Positions 45,674 to 58,883 of a stretch of 64,000 nucleotides of DNA are shown in pieces (the first letter of the stretch is position 1; every line of letters begins with the position of its first letter). The stretch is from positions 124,001-188,000 of the forward strand of contig JAANYP010004863.1 of assembly GCA_020465985.1 (NCBI GenBank), given 5' to 3'. The translations under genes and the position numbers were made by a program. The stretch is from Centrapalus pauciflorus (taxonomy: Eukaryota; Streptophyta; Magnoliopsida; Asterales; Asteraceae). The notes beneath the pieces are model-generated. The model saw nothing but the letters and a program-made list of their open reading frames with translations. It was not told where the DNA came from and ran no database searches.

Positions 45674-48600
45674 TGCTAATTGTACATTGAATTACACTTT
45701 TCATATCGATCCATCATTTGACATGCCAAGAACTCCAAACAAAAAATCAAACCAGACACAAATCGTAACCGCATTTGTTTTTTTTTTGTTTTTTTTTTTT
45801 TTTGCAATCAAGCCGGATTTTTCAGTTGCGATTTTTCAACAGAAATGATCAATCCACTATGAATTTCTATAATCGTAACCGTATTTGTTTTTATTTACAA
45901 TCATATCATCTTTCTTATCTTCTATTATCTACTATATATTTACTTTAAATATTTTTTTGTCTCTCTTACGCTTAAAATTTGGGACTGAATTGCCATAAAT
46001 AATCTAAGAGTTGTAATTATCATAATGCAAAAATAGCACACACTGGAGTGGAGAAACGAACACTTAATCTTCAATACAAACAAAGAAAGTCACAATACTC
46101 GAGCATTTAGCTGTATGTTAGATAAAGTCGATGGCTAATTGTACATTGAATTAAACTTTCATATCCATCCATCATTTAACATGCCAAGAACGCCCAACAA
46201 AAAATCAAACTAGACACAATTCGTAACCGTATTTGTTTTTATTTGCAATCAAGCCGGATTTTTAAGTTTAAATGTCAAGTTTTCAATTCAGTTGCGATTT
46301 TTCAACAGAATTGATCAATCCACTATGAATTACTATAATCGTAACCGTATTTGATTTTATTTACAATCATATCTTCTCTCTTACCTTTTCTATTATCTAC
46401 TATATATTTACTTTTAATATTTTTTTTCTCTCTTACTCTTAAACTTTGGTCCTTCTGGGACTGAATTGTCATAAATAATCTAAGTCTTGCAAATATCATA
46501 ATACAAAAATAGTACACAGAGGAAGTGGAAGATACACAAGTGACCGTTACAGTTGACCGAACAAATGAACACTTAATCTTCAATGCAAACAAAGAAAGTC
46601 AAAGTACTCGAGCATTTAGTAGTCTGTTAGATAATGTTATATAAAGTCGATGGCTAATTGTACATTCAATTAAACTTTCTTATCCATCCATCATTTGACA
46701 TGCCAAGAACTCCCAACAAATAATCAAACAAGACACATATCGTAACCGCATTTAATTTTATTTACAATCAAGCCGGACTTTTAAGTATAAATGTGAAGTT
46801 TTCATCTCAGTTGCGATTTTTCAATAGAAACGATCAATCCAGTATAATATTCTATAATCGTAACAGTATTTGTTTTTATTAACAATCATATCATCTCTCT
46901 TACTTTTATACTATCTACTATATATTTACTTTTAATATTTTTTTTTCTCTTACGCTTAAACTTTGGTCCTTCGTTCGGAACTGAATTGCCATAGATAATC
47001 TAAGTGTTGCAATTATCATAATACAAAACTAGCGTGGAAGATACAGAAGTGGCCTTATAGTTGATCGAACAAATGAACACTTAATCTTCAATACAAACAA
47101 AGAAAGTCAAAGTACTCGAGCATTTAGTTGCCTGTTAGATAATGTTATATAAAGTCGATGGCTAATTGTACATTCAAATAAACTTTATTATCCATCCATC
47201 ATTTGACATGCCAAGAACTCCCAACAAAAAATCAAACGAGACACATATCGTAACCGCATTTGTTTTTATTTACAATCAAGCCGGATTTTTAAGTATAAAT
47301 GTGAAGTTTTCAACTGAGTTGCGATTTTTCAACAGAAACGATCAATCCACTATAAATTTCTATAATCGTAACAGTATTTGTTTTTATTAACAATCATATC
47401 ATCTCTCTTACTTTTCTACTATTTACTATATTTACTTTTAATATTTTTTTCTCTCTCTTACGCTTAAACTTTGGTCCTTCGAATTGCCATAAATAATCTA
47501 AGTGTTGCAATTATCATAATACAAAACTAGCGTGGAAGATACAGAAGTGGCCGTTACAGTTGATCGAACAAATGAACACTTAATCTTCAATACAAACAAA
47601 GAAAGTCAAAGTACTCAAGCATTTAGCTGTCTGTTAAATAAAGTCGATGGTAATTGTACATTGAATTAAACTTTCATATTCATTCATCATTTGACATGCC
47701 AAGAACGCCCAACAAAAAATCGAACCAGACACAAATCGTAACCGCATTTGTTTTTAATTGCAATCAAGCTGGATTTTAAGGTTAAATGTCAAGTTTTCAA
47801 TTGGTTGCGATTTTTCAACAGAAATGATCAATCGACTATGAATTACTATAAAGGTAACCGTATTTGTTTTTATTTACAATCATATCATCTCTCTTACTTT
47901 TCTATTATCTACTATATATTTACTTTTAATATTTTTTTCTCTCTCTTACGCTTAAACTTTGGTCATTCATTTGGGACTCAATTGCCATAAATAATCTATT
48001 TGTTGCAATTACCATAATACAAAAATAGCACGCAGTGGAAGATACAAAAGTGACTGTTATAGTTGATCGAACAAACGAACACTTAATCTTCAACACAAAC
48101 AAAGAAAGTCAAAGTACTCGAGCATTCATTTAGCGTCTGTTAGATAAAGTCGATGGCTAATTGTAGATTGAATTAAACTTTCGTATCCATCCATCATTTA
48201 ACATGCCAAGAACGCCCAACAAAAAATCAAACAGACACAAATCGTAACCGCATTCGTTTTTATTTGCAATCAAGCCGGATTTTTAAGTTTAAATGTCAAA
48301 GGTTTCAATTCAGTTGCGAATTTTCAACAGAAATGATCAATCCACTATGAATTTCTATAATCATAACCGTATTTGTTTTTATTTAAAATCATATCATCTC
48401 TCTTATCTTTCTATTATCTACAATATATTTACTTCAAATATTTTTTTTCTCTCTCTTACGCTAAAACTTTGGTCCTTCATTTGGGACTGAATTGCCATAA
48501 ATAATTTAAGTCTAGCAATTATCATAATGCAAAAATAGCACACAGTGCAAGATACAGAAACGAACACTTAATCTTCAATACAAACAGAGAAAGTCAAAGT

Positions 48601-51600
48601 ACTCGAGCACTTAGGTGTATGTTAGATAAAGTCGTTGGCAAGTTGTACATTGAATTAAACTTTCATATCCATCCATCATTTAACATGCCAAGAACGCCAA
48701 ACGAAAATCAAACCACACACAATCGTAACCGCATTCCTTTTTATTTGCAATCAAGCCGGATTTTTAAGTTTAAATGTCAAGTTTTCAATTCAGTTGCGAT
48801 TTTTCAACAGAATTGATCAATCCACTATGAATTTCTATAATGGTAACCGTATTTGTCTTTATTTACAATCATATCATCTCTCTTACTTTTCTATTATCTA
48901 CTATATATTTACTTTTATAATTTTTTTCCTCTCTCTCATGCTTAAACTTTGGTCCTTCAATTGGGACTCAATTGCCATAAATAATCTAATTGTTGGAATT
49001 ACCATAATACAAAAATAGCACACAGTGGAATTGGAAGATACATAAGTGACCGTTACAGTTGATCGAACAAAAGAACACTTAATCTTCAATGCAAACAAAG
49101 AAAGTCAAAGTACTCGAGCATTTAGTTGTCTGTTAGATAATGTTATATAAAGTCAATGACTAATTGTACATTCGATTAAACTTTCTTATCCATCCATCTT
49201 TTGACATGCCAAGAACTCCCAACAAAAAATCAAACGAGACACATATCGTAACTGCATTTATTTTTATTTACAATCAAGCCGGTTTTTTTAATTATAAATG
49301 TGAAGTTTTCAACTCAGTTGCGATTTTTCAACAGAAACGATCACTCCACTTAAAATTTCTATAATCGTAACAGTATTTGTTTTTAGTAACAATCATATCA
49401 TCTCTCTTACTTTTCTACTATCTACTATATATTTACTTTTAATATTTTTTTCTCTCTCTTACGCTTAAACTTTGGTCCTTCATTGGGAATTAAATTGCCA
49501 TAAATAATCTAAGTGTCGCAATTATCATAATACAAAACTAGCGTGGAAGATACAAAGTGGCCGTTACATTTGATCGAACAAATGAACAATTAATCTTCAA
49601 TACAAACAAAGAAAGTCAAAGTACTCAAGAATTTAGTTGTCTGTTAAATAAAGTCGATGGTAATTGTACATTGAATTAAACTTTCATATGCATTCATCAT
49701 TCGACATGCCAAGAACGCCCAACAAAAAATCGAACCAGACACAAATCGTAACCGCATTTGTTTTTAATTGCAATCAAGCTGGCTTTTAAGGTTAAATGTC
49801 AAGTTTTCAATTCGGTTGCGATTTTTCAAAAGAAATGATCAATCCACTATGAATTACTATAAAGGTAACCGTATTTGTTTTTATTTACAATCATATCATC
49901 TCTATCACTTTTCTATTATCTACTATATATTTACATTTAATATTTTTTTTCTCTCTCTCACGCTTAAACTTTGGTCATTCATTTCGGACTCAATTGCCAT
50001 AAATAATCTATTTGTTGCAATTATCATAATACAAAAATAGCACACAATGGAAGATACAAAAGTGACCGTTACAGTTGATCGAACAAACGAACACTTAATC
50101 TTCAACACAAACAAAGAAAGTCAAAGTACTCGAGCATTTAGCTTCTGATAGATAAAGTCGATGGCTAATTGTACATTGAATTAAACTTTCGTATCCATTC
50201 ATCATTTGACATGCCAAGAACTCCAAACAAAAAATCAAACCAGACACAAATCGTAACCACATTTGTTTTTTATTTGCAATCAAGCCGGATTTTTAAGTTT
50301 AAATGTCAAGTTTTCAATTCAGTTGCGTATTTTCAACGGAAATGATCAATGCACTATGAATTTCTATAATCATAACCGTATTTGTTTTTATTTACAATCA
50401 TATCATCTCTCTTATATTTCTATTATCTACTATGTATTTACTTTAAATATTTTTTTTTCTCTCTTACGCTTAAACTTTGGTCGTTCATTTGGGACTGAAT
50501 TGCCATAAATAATCTAAGTGTTGCAATTATCATAATGCAAAAATAGCACACAGTGGAAGATACAGAAACGAACACTTAATCTTCAATACAAACACAGAAA
50601 GTCAAAGTACTCGAGCATTTAGCTGTATGTTAGATAAAGTCATTGGCTAATTGTACATTGAATTAAACTTTCATATCCATCCATCATTTAACATGCCAAG
50701 AACGCCCAACAAAAAATCAAACCAGACACAAAACGTAACCGCATTCGTTTTTATTTGCAATCAAGTCGGATTTTTAAGTTTAAATGTCAAGTTTTCAATT
50801 CAGTTGCGATTTTTCAACAGAATTGATCACTCCACTACGAATTTCTATAATCGTAACCGTATTTGTTTTTATTTACAATCATATCTTACTTTTATAAGTT
50901 TTTTTTCTCTCTATCACGCTTTAACTTTGGTCCTTCAATTGGGACTCAATTGCCATAAATAATCTAATTGTTGCAATTATCATAATACAAAAATAGTACA
51001 CAGTGGAAGTGGAAGATACATAAGTGACCGTTACAGTTGATCGAACAAACGAACACTTAATCTTCAATGCAAACAAAGAAAGTCAAAGTACTCAAGCATT
51101 TAGTTGTCTGTTAGATAATGTTATATAAAGTCGATGGCTAATTGTACATTCAATTAAACTTTCTTATCCATCGATCATTTGACATGCCACGAACTCCCAA
51201 CAAAAAATCAAACGAGACACATATCGTAACTGCATTTGTTTTTAATTACAATCAAGCCGAATTTTTAATTATAAATGTGAAGTTTTCAACTCAGTTGCGA
51301 TTTTTCAACAGAAAAGATCAATCCACTATAAAATTCTATAATCGTAACAGTATTTGTTTTTATTAACAATCATATCATCTCTCTTACTTTTCAACTATCT
51401 ACTATATATTTCTTGTAATATTTTTTTTCTCTCTCTTAGGCTTAAACTTTGGTCCTTCATTTTGGAACTGAATTGCCATAAATAATCTTAGTGTCGAAAT
51501 TATCATAATACAAAACTAGCGTGGAAGATACAGAAGTGGCCGTTATATTTGATCGAACAAATGAACACTTAATCTTCAATACAAACAAAGAAAGTCAAAG

Positions 51601-54486
51601 TACTCAAGCATTTAGTTGTCTATTAAATAAAGTCGATGGTAATCGTCAATTGAATTAAACTTTCATATTCATTCATCATTTGACATGCCAAGAACGCCCA
51701 ACAAAAAATCGAACCAGACACAAATCGTAACTGCATTTGTTTTTAATTGCAATCAAGCTGGATTTTAAGGTTAAATGTCAAGTTTTCAATTCGGTTGCGA
51801 TTTTTCAACAGAGATGATCAATCGACCATGAATTACTATAAAGGTAACCGTATTTGTTTTTATTTAAAATCATATCATCTCTCTTACTTTTCTATTATCT
51901 ACTATATATTTACTTTTAATATTTTTTTCTTTCTCTTACGCTTAAACTTTGGTCATTCATTTGGGACTCAATTGCCATAAATAATCTATTTGTTGCAATT
52001 ATCATAATACAAAAATAGCACACAATGGAAGATACAAAAGTAACCGTTACAGTTGATCGAACAAACGAACACTTAATCTTCAACACAAACAAAGAAAGTC
52101 AAAGTACTCGAGCATTTAGCGTCTGATAGATAAACTCGATGGCTAATTGTACATTGAATTAAACTTTCGTATCCATTCATCATTTGACATGCCAAGAACT
52201 CCAAACAAAAAATCAAACCAGACACAAATCGTAACCGCATTTGTTTTTTATTTGCAATCAAGCCGGATTTTTAAGTTTAAATGTCAAGTTTTCAATTCAG
52301 TTGCGAATTTTCAACGGAAATGATCAATCCACTATGAATTTCTATAAGCATAACCATATTTGTTTTTACTTACAATCATATCATCTCTCTTATCTTTCTA
52401 TTATCTACTATGTATTTACTTTAAATATTTTTTTCTCTCTCTTACGCTTAAACTTTGGTCCTTCATTTGGGACTGAATTGCCATAAATAATCTAAGTGTT
52501 GCAATTATCATAATGCAAAAATAGCAGTTGAAGATACAGAAACGAACACTTAATCTTCAATACAAACAAAGAAAGTCAAAGTACTCGAGCATTTAGCTGT
52601 ATGTTAGATAAAGTCGTTGGCTAATTGTACATTGAATTAAACTTTCATATCCATCCATCATTTAACATGTCAAGAACGCCAACAAAAAATCAAACCAGAC
52701 ACAAAATGTAACCGCATTCGTTTTTATTTGTAATCAAGCTGGATTTTAAGGTTAAATGTCAAGTTTTCAACTCGATCGGTTGCGATTATATTTTTCAAAA
52801 GAAATGATCAATCCACTATGAATTACTATAAAGGTAACCGTATTTGTTTTTATTTACAATCATATCATCTCTCTTACTTTTCTATTATCTACTATATATT
52901 TACTTTTAATATTTTTTTTCTTTCTCTTACGCTTAAAATTTGGTCATTCATTTGGGACTCAATTGCCATAAATAATCTATTTGTTGCAATTATCATAATA
53001 CAAAAAATAGCTCACAATGGAATATAAAAAAGTGACCGTTATAGTTGATCGAACAAACGAACACTTAATCTTCAACACAAACAAAGAAAGTCAAAGTACT
53101 CGGGCATTTAGCGTCTGTTAGATAAAGTCGATGGCTAATTGTACATTGAATTAAACTTTCGTATCCATTCATCATTTGACATGCCAAGAACTCGAAACAA
53201 AAAATCAAACCAGACACAAATCGCGACCGCATTTGTTTTTTATTTGCAATCAAGCCGGATTTTTAAGTTTAAATGTCAAGTTTTCAATTCAGTTGCGAAT
53301 TTTCAACGGAAATGATCAATCCACTATGAATTTATATAATCATAACCGTATTCGTTTTTATTTACAATCATATCATCTCTCTTATCTTTCTATTATCTAC
53401 TATATATTTACTTTGAATATTTTTCTCTCTCTCTTACGCTTAAACTTTGGTCCTTCATTTGGGACTCAATTGCCATAAATAATCTAAGTGTTGCAATTAT
53501 CATAATGCAAAAATAGCACACAGTGGAAGATACAGAAAGGAACACTTAATCTTCAATACAAACAAAGAAAGTCAAAGTACTCGAGCATTTACTTGTATGT
53601 TAGATAAAGTCGTTGGCTAATTGTACAATGAATTAAACTTTCATATCCATCCATCATTTAACATGCCAAGAACGCCCAACAAAAAATCAAACAGACACAA
53701 ATCGTAACCGCATTCGTTTTTATTTGCAATCAAGTCGGAATTTTAAGTTCAAATGTCAAGTTTTCAATTCAGTTGCGATTTTTCAACAGAATTGATCAAT
53801 CCACTATGAATTTCTATAATCGTAACCGTATTTGTTTTTATTTACAATCATATCATCTCTCTTACTTTTCTATTATCCACTATATATTTTTAATATTTCT
53901 TTTCTCTCTCTCTCACGCTTAAACTTTGGTCCATCAATTGGGACTCAATTGCCATAAATAATCTAATTGTTGCAATTATCATAAGACAAAAATAGTAGTG
54001 GAAGTGGAAGATAGTGGAAGATACAGAAGTGACCGTTACAGTTGATCGAACAAACGAACAATTAATCTTCAATGCTAACAAAGAAAGTCAAAGTACTCGA
54101 GCATTTAGTTGTCTGTTAGATAATGTTATATAAAGTCGATTGCTAATTGTACATTCATATAAACTTTCTTATCCATCCATCATCTGACATGCCAAGGACT
54201 CCCAACAAAAAATCAAACGAGACACATATCGTAACTGCATTTGTTTTTATTTACAATCAAGCCGGATTTTTTAGTGTAAATGTGAAGTTTTCAACTCAGT
54301 TACGATTTTTCAACAGAAACGATCAATCCACTCTAAATTTCTATAATCGTAACAGTATTTGTTTTTATTAACAATCATATCATCTCTCTTACTTTTCTAC
54401 TATCTACTATATTTACTTTTAATATTTTTACTATCAAAACTAGCGTGGAAGATACAGAAGTTGTCGTTACAGTTGATCGAACAAAT
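45674..54486 (+). repeat. Satellite array, about 500-bp monomers in 4-mer order
   Basis: The anchor acatgccaag (or a one-base variant) occurs at 45721, 46179, 46698, 47206, 47694, 48201, 48683, 49204, 49704, 50209, 50691, 51182, 51683, 52187, 52665, 53179, 53661 and 54187, a spacing of 458-526 bases. Four types can be told apart: A (gtgaagttttcaactcag, actagcgtggaag), B (caagctggattttaaggtt, aattactataaaggtaacc), C (gcgaattttcaac, tataatcataacc) and D (caacagaattgatc). The order is C D A A B C D A B C D A B C D/B C D A, so the higher-order period is near 2.0 kb. Frames of 60-100 codons recur in register with the monomers and are broken by indels; I do not consider them genes. Confidence 0.92.
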
Positions 54487-55624
54487 TGTTAGGCACAAAA
54501 AGGTCTCAGTCAAACCTTGTTCTGCATCTGAGGGGGAGATTATTAATCAAACCTGTTGATGCTTTTGAAGGTTGAATTTAAGGCCTGTTATATGCCTTAT
54601 TGAAACCTGAAAATGATTTGCAATATCAGCCTGAAGCTATTCTATGTGTTGCATGTGTTGCAACAAAGGCAGTTTTGCCCAAGCTGTTCAGTCTGCTATA
54701 AACTGTCTACGCTGCTCTACACAGGTGAGCAGCTTGGGCAGTTTACAAGTGTTCTGTTCTTTGTGAACAGAACCTGTTCTTTGTGAACAGAACCTGTTTT
54801 TTGTGAACAGGCTAAACACTTTATGGAATGTGTTTCCAAGTCCTCATGTATTGTTTTTGACTTCAAGATCAGTTTACAAAGTCGAAGACATAGTGGAAAT
54901 CAGAACTGCTCAGCCTGCCCAAGTTGTTCTGTTACATGAAGACAAAAGGATATTTGAAAAAGGGTGACAGACCTTTTTCTTATATCAAAATAGGCCTTTT
55001 CAAAGGAAGAAAAACACAAAGTTGACATTCCTTATTTAGTTAACGGCAATGCAACAGTAGACAAAGTGAAAAGACAAAAGTTCGGCCCACATGAAGACAA
55101 TTCTGCTTTTCAGAATGTGCAGAAAAGTTTATGTTGTCTTTTCAACAAGACTTTACCTTTTTCATTCCGTCCAATGAAGAAGCTTCACTTAGATCCTCTC
55201 AGTGAGTATAAAAAGAAACTTCCAAGGATTGAAAGATTAAGCCAAAAAAAGCTAAGTGCTGAAACCAACAGTGAACGCGCATTCAAAGTAAGTCTTTCAT
55301 GCATGCAAGTCTGCTTGAATAAAACAGTGCTCAGTGTCTAAGCTGTTCTTGTTCAAGTTGTTCCTCATAGTCTTGTAAACACAGTGAGTGATTCTTAGTG
55401 AGTGTATTCATTGTAATTAGTTTAAGTCAGTCTTAGACTAGTTAAACATACTGTTGTATCTGTCATCTCAGCTTGAACCTTTCCGCATTCAAGCTCGTTT
55501 GTAATTAACATTTGTTGATAATACATACAAACATTGAGAAAATTGTGTGTAGTTTTTAAATAGCTGTATTCACCCCCCTCTACAGCTTAAGGCTATATAC
55601 TTGGGATATCTTTTGGGACCTACA
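54487..55624 (+). mobile_element. Solo LTR, copia-like, inside the satellite
   Basis: It starts TGTTAGG and ends CCTACA; CAAAT flanks both sides (54482-54486 and 55625-55629). Length 1138 bp. A TATA box (tataaaaag) is at about 55207 and a caccccc-ctct motif near 55571, as often seen near the ends of Sirevirus LTRs. A purine block gagggggaga is at 54530. No internal element sequence, so it is a solo LTR. It may belong to the same family as copy C, which has no LTR in the window to compare. Confidence 0.85.
54754..54812. repeat. Three 20-bp palindromic repeats in the solo LTR
   Basis: ctgttctttgtgaacagaac occurs at 54754, 54774 and (with changes) 54794. Each unit has an internal GTTC...GAAC palindrome and could bind a dimeric regulator or form small hairpins. 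Confidence 0.85.
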
Positions 55625-56310
55625 CAAATGAACACTTAATCTTCAATACAAACAAAGAAAGTCAAAGTACTCGAGCATTTAGCCGTTTGTTAGATAAAGT
55701 CGTTGGCTAATTGTACATTGAATTAAACTTTCATATCCATCCATCATTTAACATGCCAAGAACGCCCAACAAAAAATCAAACCGGACACAAATCGTAACC
55801 GCATTCGTTTTTATTTGCAATCAAGCTGGATTTTAAGGTTAAATGTCAAGTTTTCAATTCGGTTGCGATTTTTCAAAAGAAATGATCAATCCACTATGAA
55901 TTACTAAAAAGATAACCGTATTTGTTTTTATTTACAATCATATCATCTCTCTTACTTTTCTATTATCTACTATATATTTACTTTTAAAATTTTTTTTCTT
56001 TCTCTTACGCTTAAACTTTGGTCATTCATTTGGGACTCACTTGCCATAAATAATCTATTTGATGCAATTATCATAATACAAAAATAGCACACAATGGAAG
56101 ATACAAAAGTGACCGTTACAGTTGATCGAACAAACGAACACTTAATCTTCAACACAAACAAAGAAAGTCAAAGTACTCGAGCATTTGGCGTCTGTTAGAT
56201 AAAGTCGATGGCTAATTGTACATTGAATTAAACTTTCGTATCCATTCATCATTTGACATGCCAAGAACTCCAAACAAAAAATCAAACCAGACACAAATCG
56301 TAACCGCATT
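55625..56310 (+). repeat. Satellite array, continuation after the solo LTR
   Basis: Anchors at 55751 (D/B hybrid) and 56256 (C). The array ends at 56310, in the middle of a C monomer at cgtaaccgcatt, where copia copy C begins. Confidence 0.9.
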
Positions 56311-58883
56311 ACAACTATAACTCCTGCTGTTTAAGGAGCTGCTCCTGAAATCAGAACATTTGAGAAAGCAAAAGCTCAATGGTCTGATGAAGACAAAAGA
56401 TTGGTGGCTCTTGATGCAAAGGCCAGAAACAACCTGGTCATCTCTCTACCTGATGATGTGTTCAAACAGGTTGAGAAGATGAAGACTGCAAAGGAGATGT
56501 GGGATACTTTGTGTACCGTCTATGATGGACCCACAATCACACTTGACAACAGGATTAATAATCTTGTTAGACAGTATGAACTATTCTTTGCAAAACCAAA
56601 GGAGACCCTCACTGAAACATACACCAGGTTTACTGCTCTTGTAAATGATCTCAATGCTGTTGGGATCACCAAGGACAGCCTGACTTTGGTAAACAAGTTC
56701 TTAGATGTACTACCTGAAGAATGGAATTATTTTTCTACAATTTAAGGAATTTAGGTACCATCAGAAGTATGGATCTTGTTAACTTATATGGATCCTTACT
56801 GAATGATGAGCGGTCAAGGCAACAGAAAAGAAATGCCTTGGAAATATCTAAGAAAGGTGCAGCCTTTGTGGCCAGTGTGAGACAACCTGTAAATCAGGTG
56901 AGTGATGTGTTTACTTAACCTGATCAACAGGCTGATGATAAGGAGGAAATGTCTGATGAGGAAGACAATGCAGATATTGCTGAACTCGATGATGAACAAA
57001 TGATAGCCATGCTTGTCAAAAGGTTCAACAAGAAAAGGTTTGGAAGAAACATGCTGCAAGGAAGTTCAAATGCTGTCAAAAAGAAAGCATTTGACAAGAC
57101 CAAAGCTGAGTGCTTCAAATGTGGCAAAACTGGCCACATAGCTGCTGACTGTGTGTCAAAAGTTGTTGGTCAGTCATCCAAACCACACAAGACAAACAGG
57201 GATGATAGCTGTAGGGTTAAGTACCTTATGGCTATGGCTAAGCTGAGAAAGTTGGAAAACTCAGTGGTTTCCAACCGGCAAAAGGTACTTATGGCAGAGA
57301 CTTGTGACTGGGAGGAGTCTGATTCATCATCTGATGAAGAAGACAATAATTGTCTGATGGCCAACACTGATGTCCCATCAACCAGCAACTTCAAACAGGA
57401 TCTGGCTGAAGCTGAAGCTTTTAGCAGCTTGGAGAACTGGAACCCTACAATGATGTATAAGGTACAAAATTTTATGGATTACAGTTCTGAAGAAAAAGTT
57501 AAAATGTTTGAATATATGCTTGTTGATCTGAAAGCTGCTGTTGAGAAGCATGCTGTTTTATTATCTGAAATCTCTAAGCTTAAAACTGATATTGAAACAA
57601 AATCCAGTAAACTGGACAGTTTCCATAAGTTGGAAGCTGAGCTTGATGAATTAAAACACATCAATTCTATTTTACTAGAAGAAGAGAGAGAAACGTATAT
57701 AAAACATGCTAAGCTTCAAAAGATAGTTGACTCTTGGTGCCAATCTGCACAAAAAGTTAGCCACTGCATAAGTCAGCAGATTCCTGCACAAATCCAAGCC
57801 TATCTTGGAGGGGATATTGACACAGCAGCTTCCATTGTTGAGGTTAATAATTTAAAAGAAGACTTGTCCACTCTTGGTGAGCTTCCAAACACTTTTATTC
57901 AAAAAGTAAATGGTAAATTAATCTGAACAAACAGGTTTGTCAGGCCTCAAAACACTGACAGCTCGTGTGAACCTAGCTCAAAAGCTGCTGATGAAATAAG
58001 TTTTCCATCAAATAAGCTTGCTAAGTGCTCTGCTGATTCACACAAGCAACAGAAAGGAAAGCATGTCCAAACTGCAGCTGTGGACACCAAACCTGTTGAC
58101 AAAACAGGTTTTGGGTCTAAAGCTGATGTAAAAAGGCATACTAATCCTGTTAGTGCTGAACATTTTGAAAATAAGTTTTCAAAAGGTAAGCAGTCTGCCT
58201 TTAACAAGAGTAAGTCTCAGGTTGAAGGCAAACCAGCTGTGATCTCAAATAAGTTATCTAATCATAGTGGTAAACTGGTTTTAAATGAGAATAAGTATTT
58301 AAAAACCAGAAATAATGATTATGTTGATAGGCAACATCAATCACATCTCAGGAAGGGCAAAGGCAAAGCCATTGCTCAGCCTGGGAGATCTGGGAATAAG
58401 TTTCCTAAACCTATGGAAGTTCAAAAGCCAATTAAGCTTCCTATCTTTGACATCTGCCCTCCTAAAAAGAGGAAAGAAGAGATAGGCAAAGCTGTGGCCA
58501 TTGAACTTTCCACTCAAGCTGTTGATTCATCAAAAAGTAATAAGTTTGCTAAACCTGCTGATGGAATCAACAGAAATAACTCAGAATGTGTTTCTGAAAG
58601 GTCTTCTTCCAAAAATGCTAAAAGGAGAAAATGTTATAAATGTGCAATGAAGACACATTTGGCCAAAGACTGTCCTGAAACTGAGGACATGAGGCCTGCT
58701 GACTCTGATGGTTCCCTCACTGCTAACATAAACAGTGTTGGAAACATCCCAGTCAATGAGGGTGGTATCCAAACTGATACCATTCAAATAGGGAATATTA
58801 GTGTTGACATCAGAAGTCCATCAACAAATGTTGATGAAGTAGGAGAACTCATCTCTGTGATGAGTTCCCCTAAAAATGACTAA
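56311..58883 (+). pseudogene. gag: Gag of copia copy C, 5' truncated
   Basis: The N-terminus, leader and 5' LTR are absent; sequence starts inside Gag. The copia Gag/UBN2 pattern is clear (KMKTAKEMWDTLCTVYDG, FTALVNDLNAVG). Breaks: TAA near 56331, a frameshift near 56740, TAA at 56916-56918 and TGA at 57924-57926. Zinc knuckle 1, CFKCGKTGHIAADC, is at 57111-57152 and knuckle 2, CYKCAMKTHLAKDC, at 58632-58673, the same two-knuckle plan as copy B. The last stop, TAA 58881-58883, overlaps the start of pol. Confidence 0.85.

Noticed and set aside
45690..56170. Many 60-100 codon frames recurring through the satellite on both strands
   Set aside because: They repeat in register with the monomers, start and stop at different points in different copies, and are interrupted by indels. 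No domain is recognisable.
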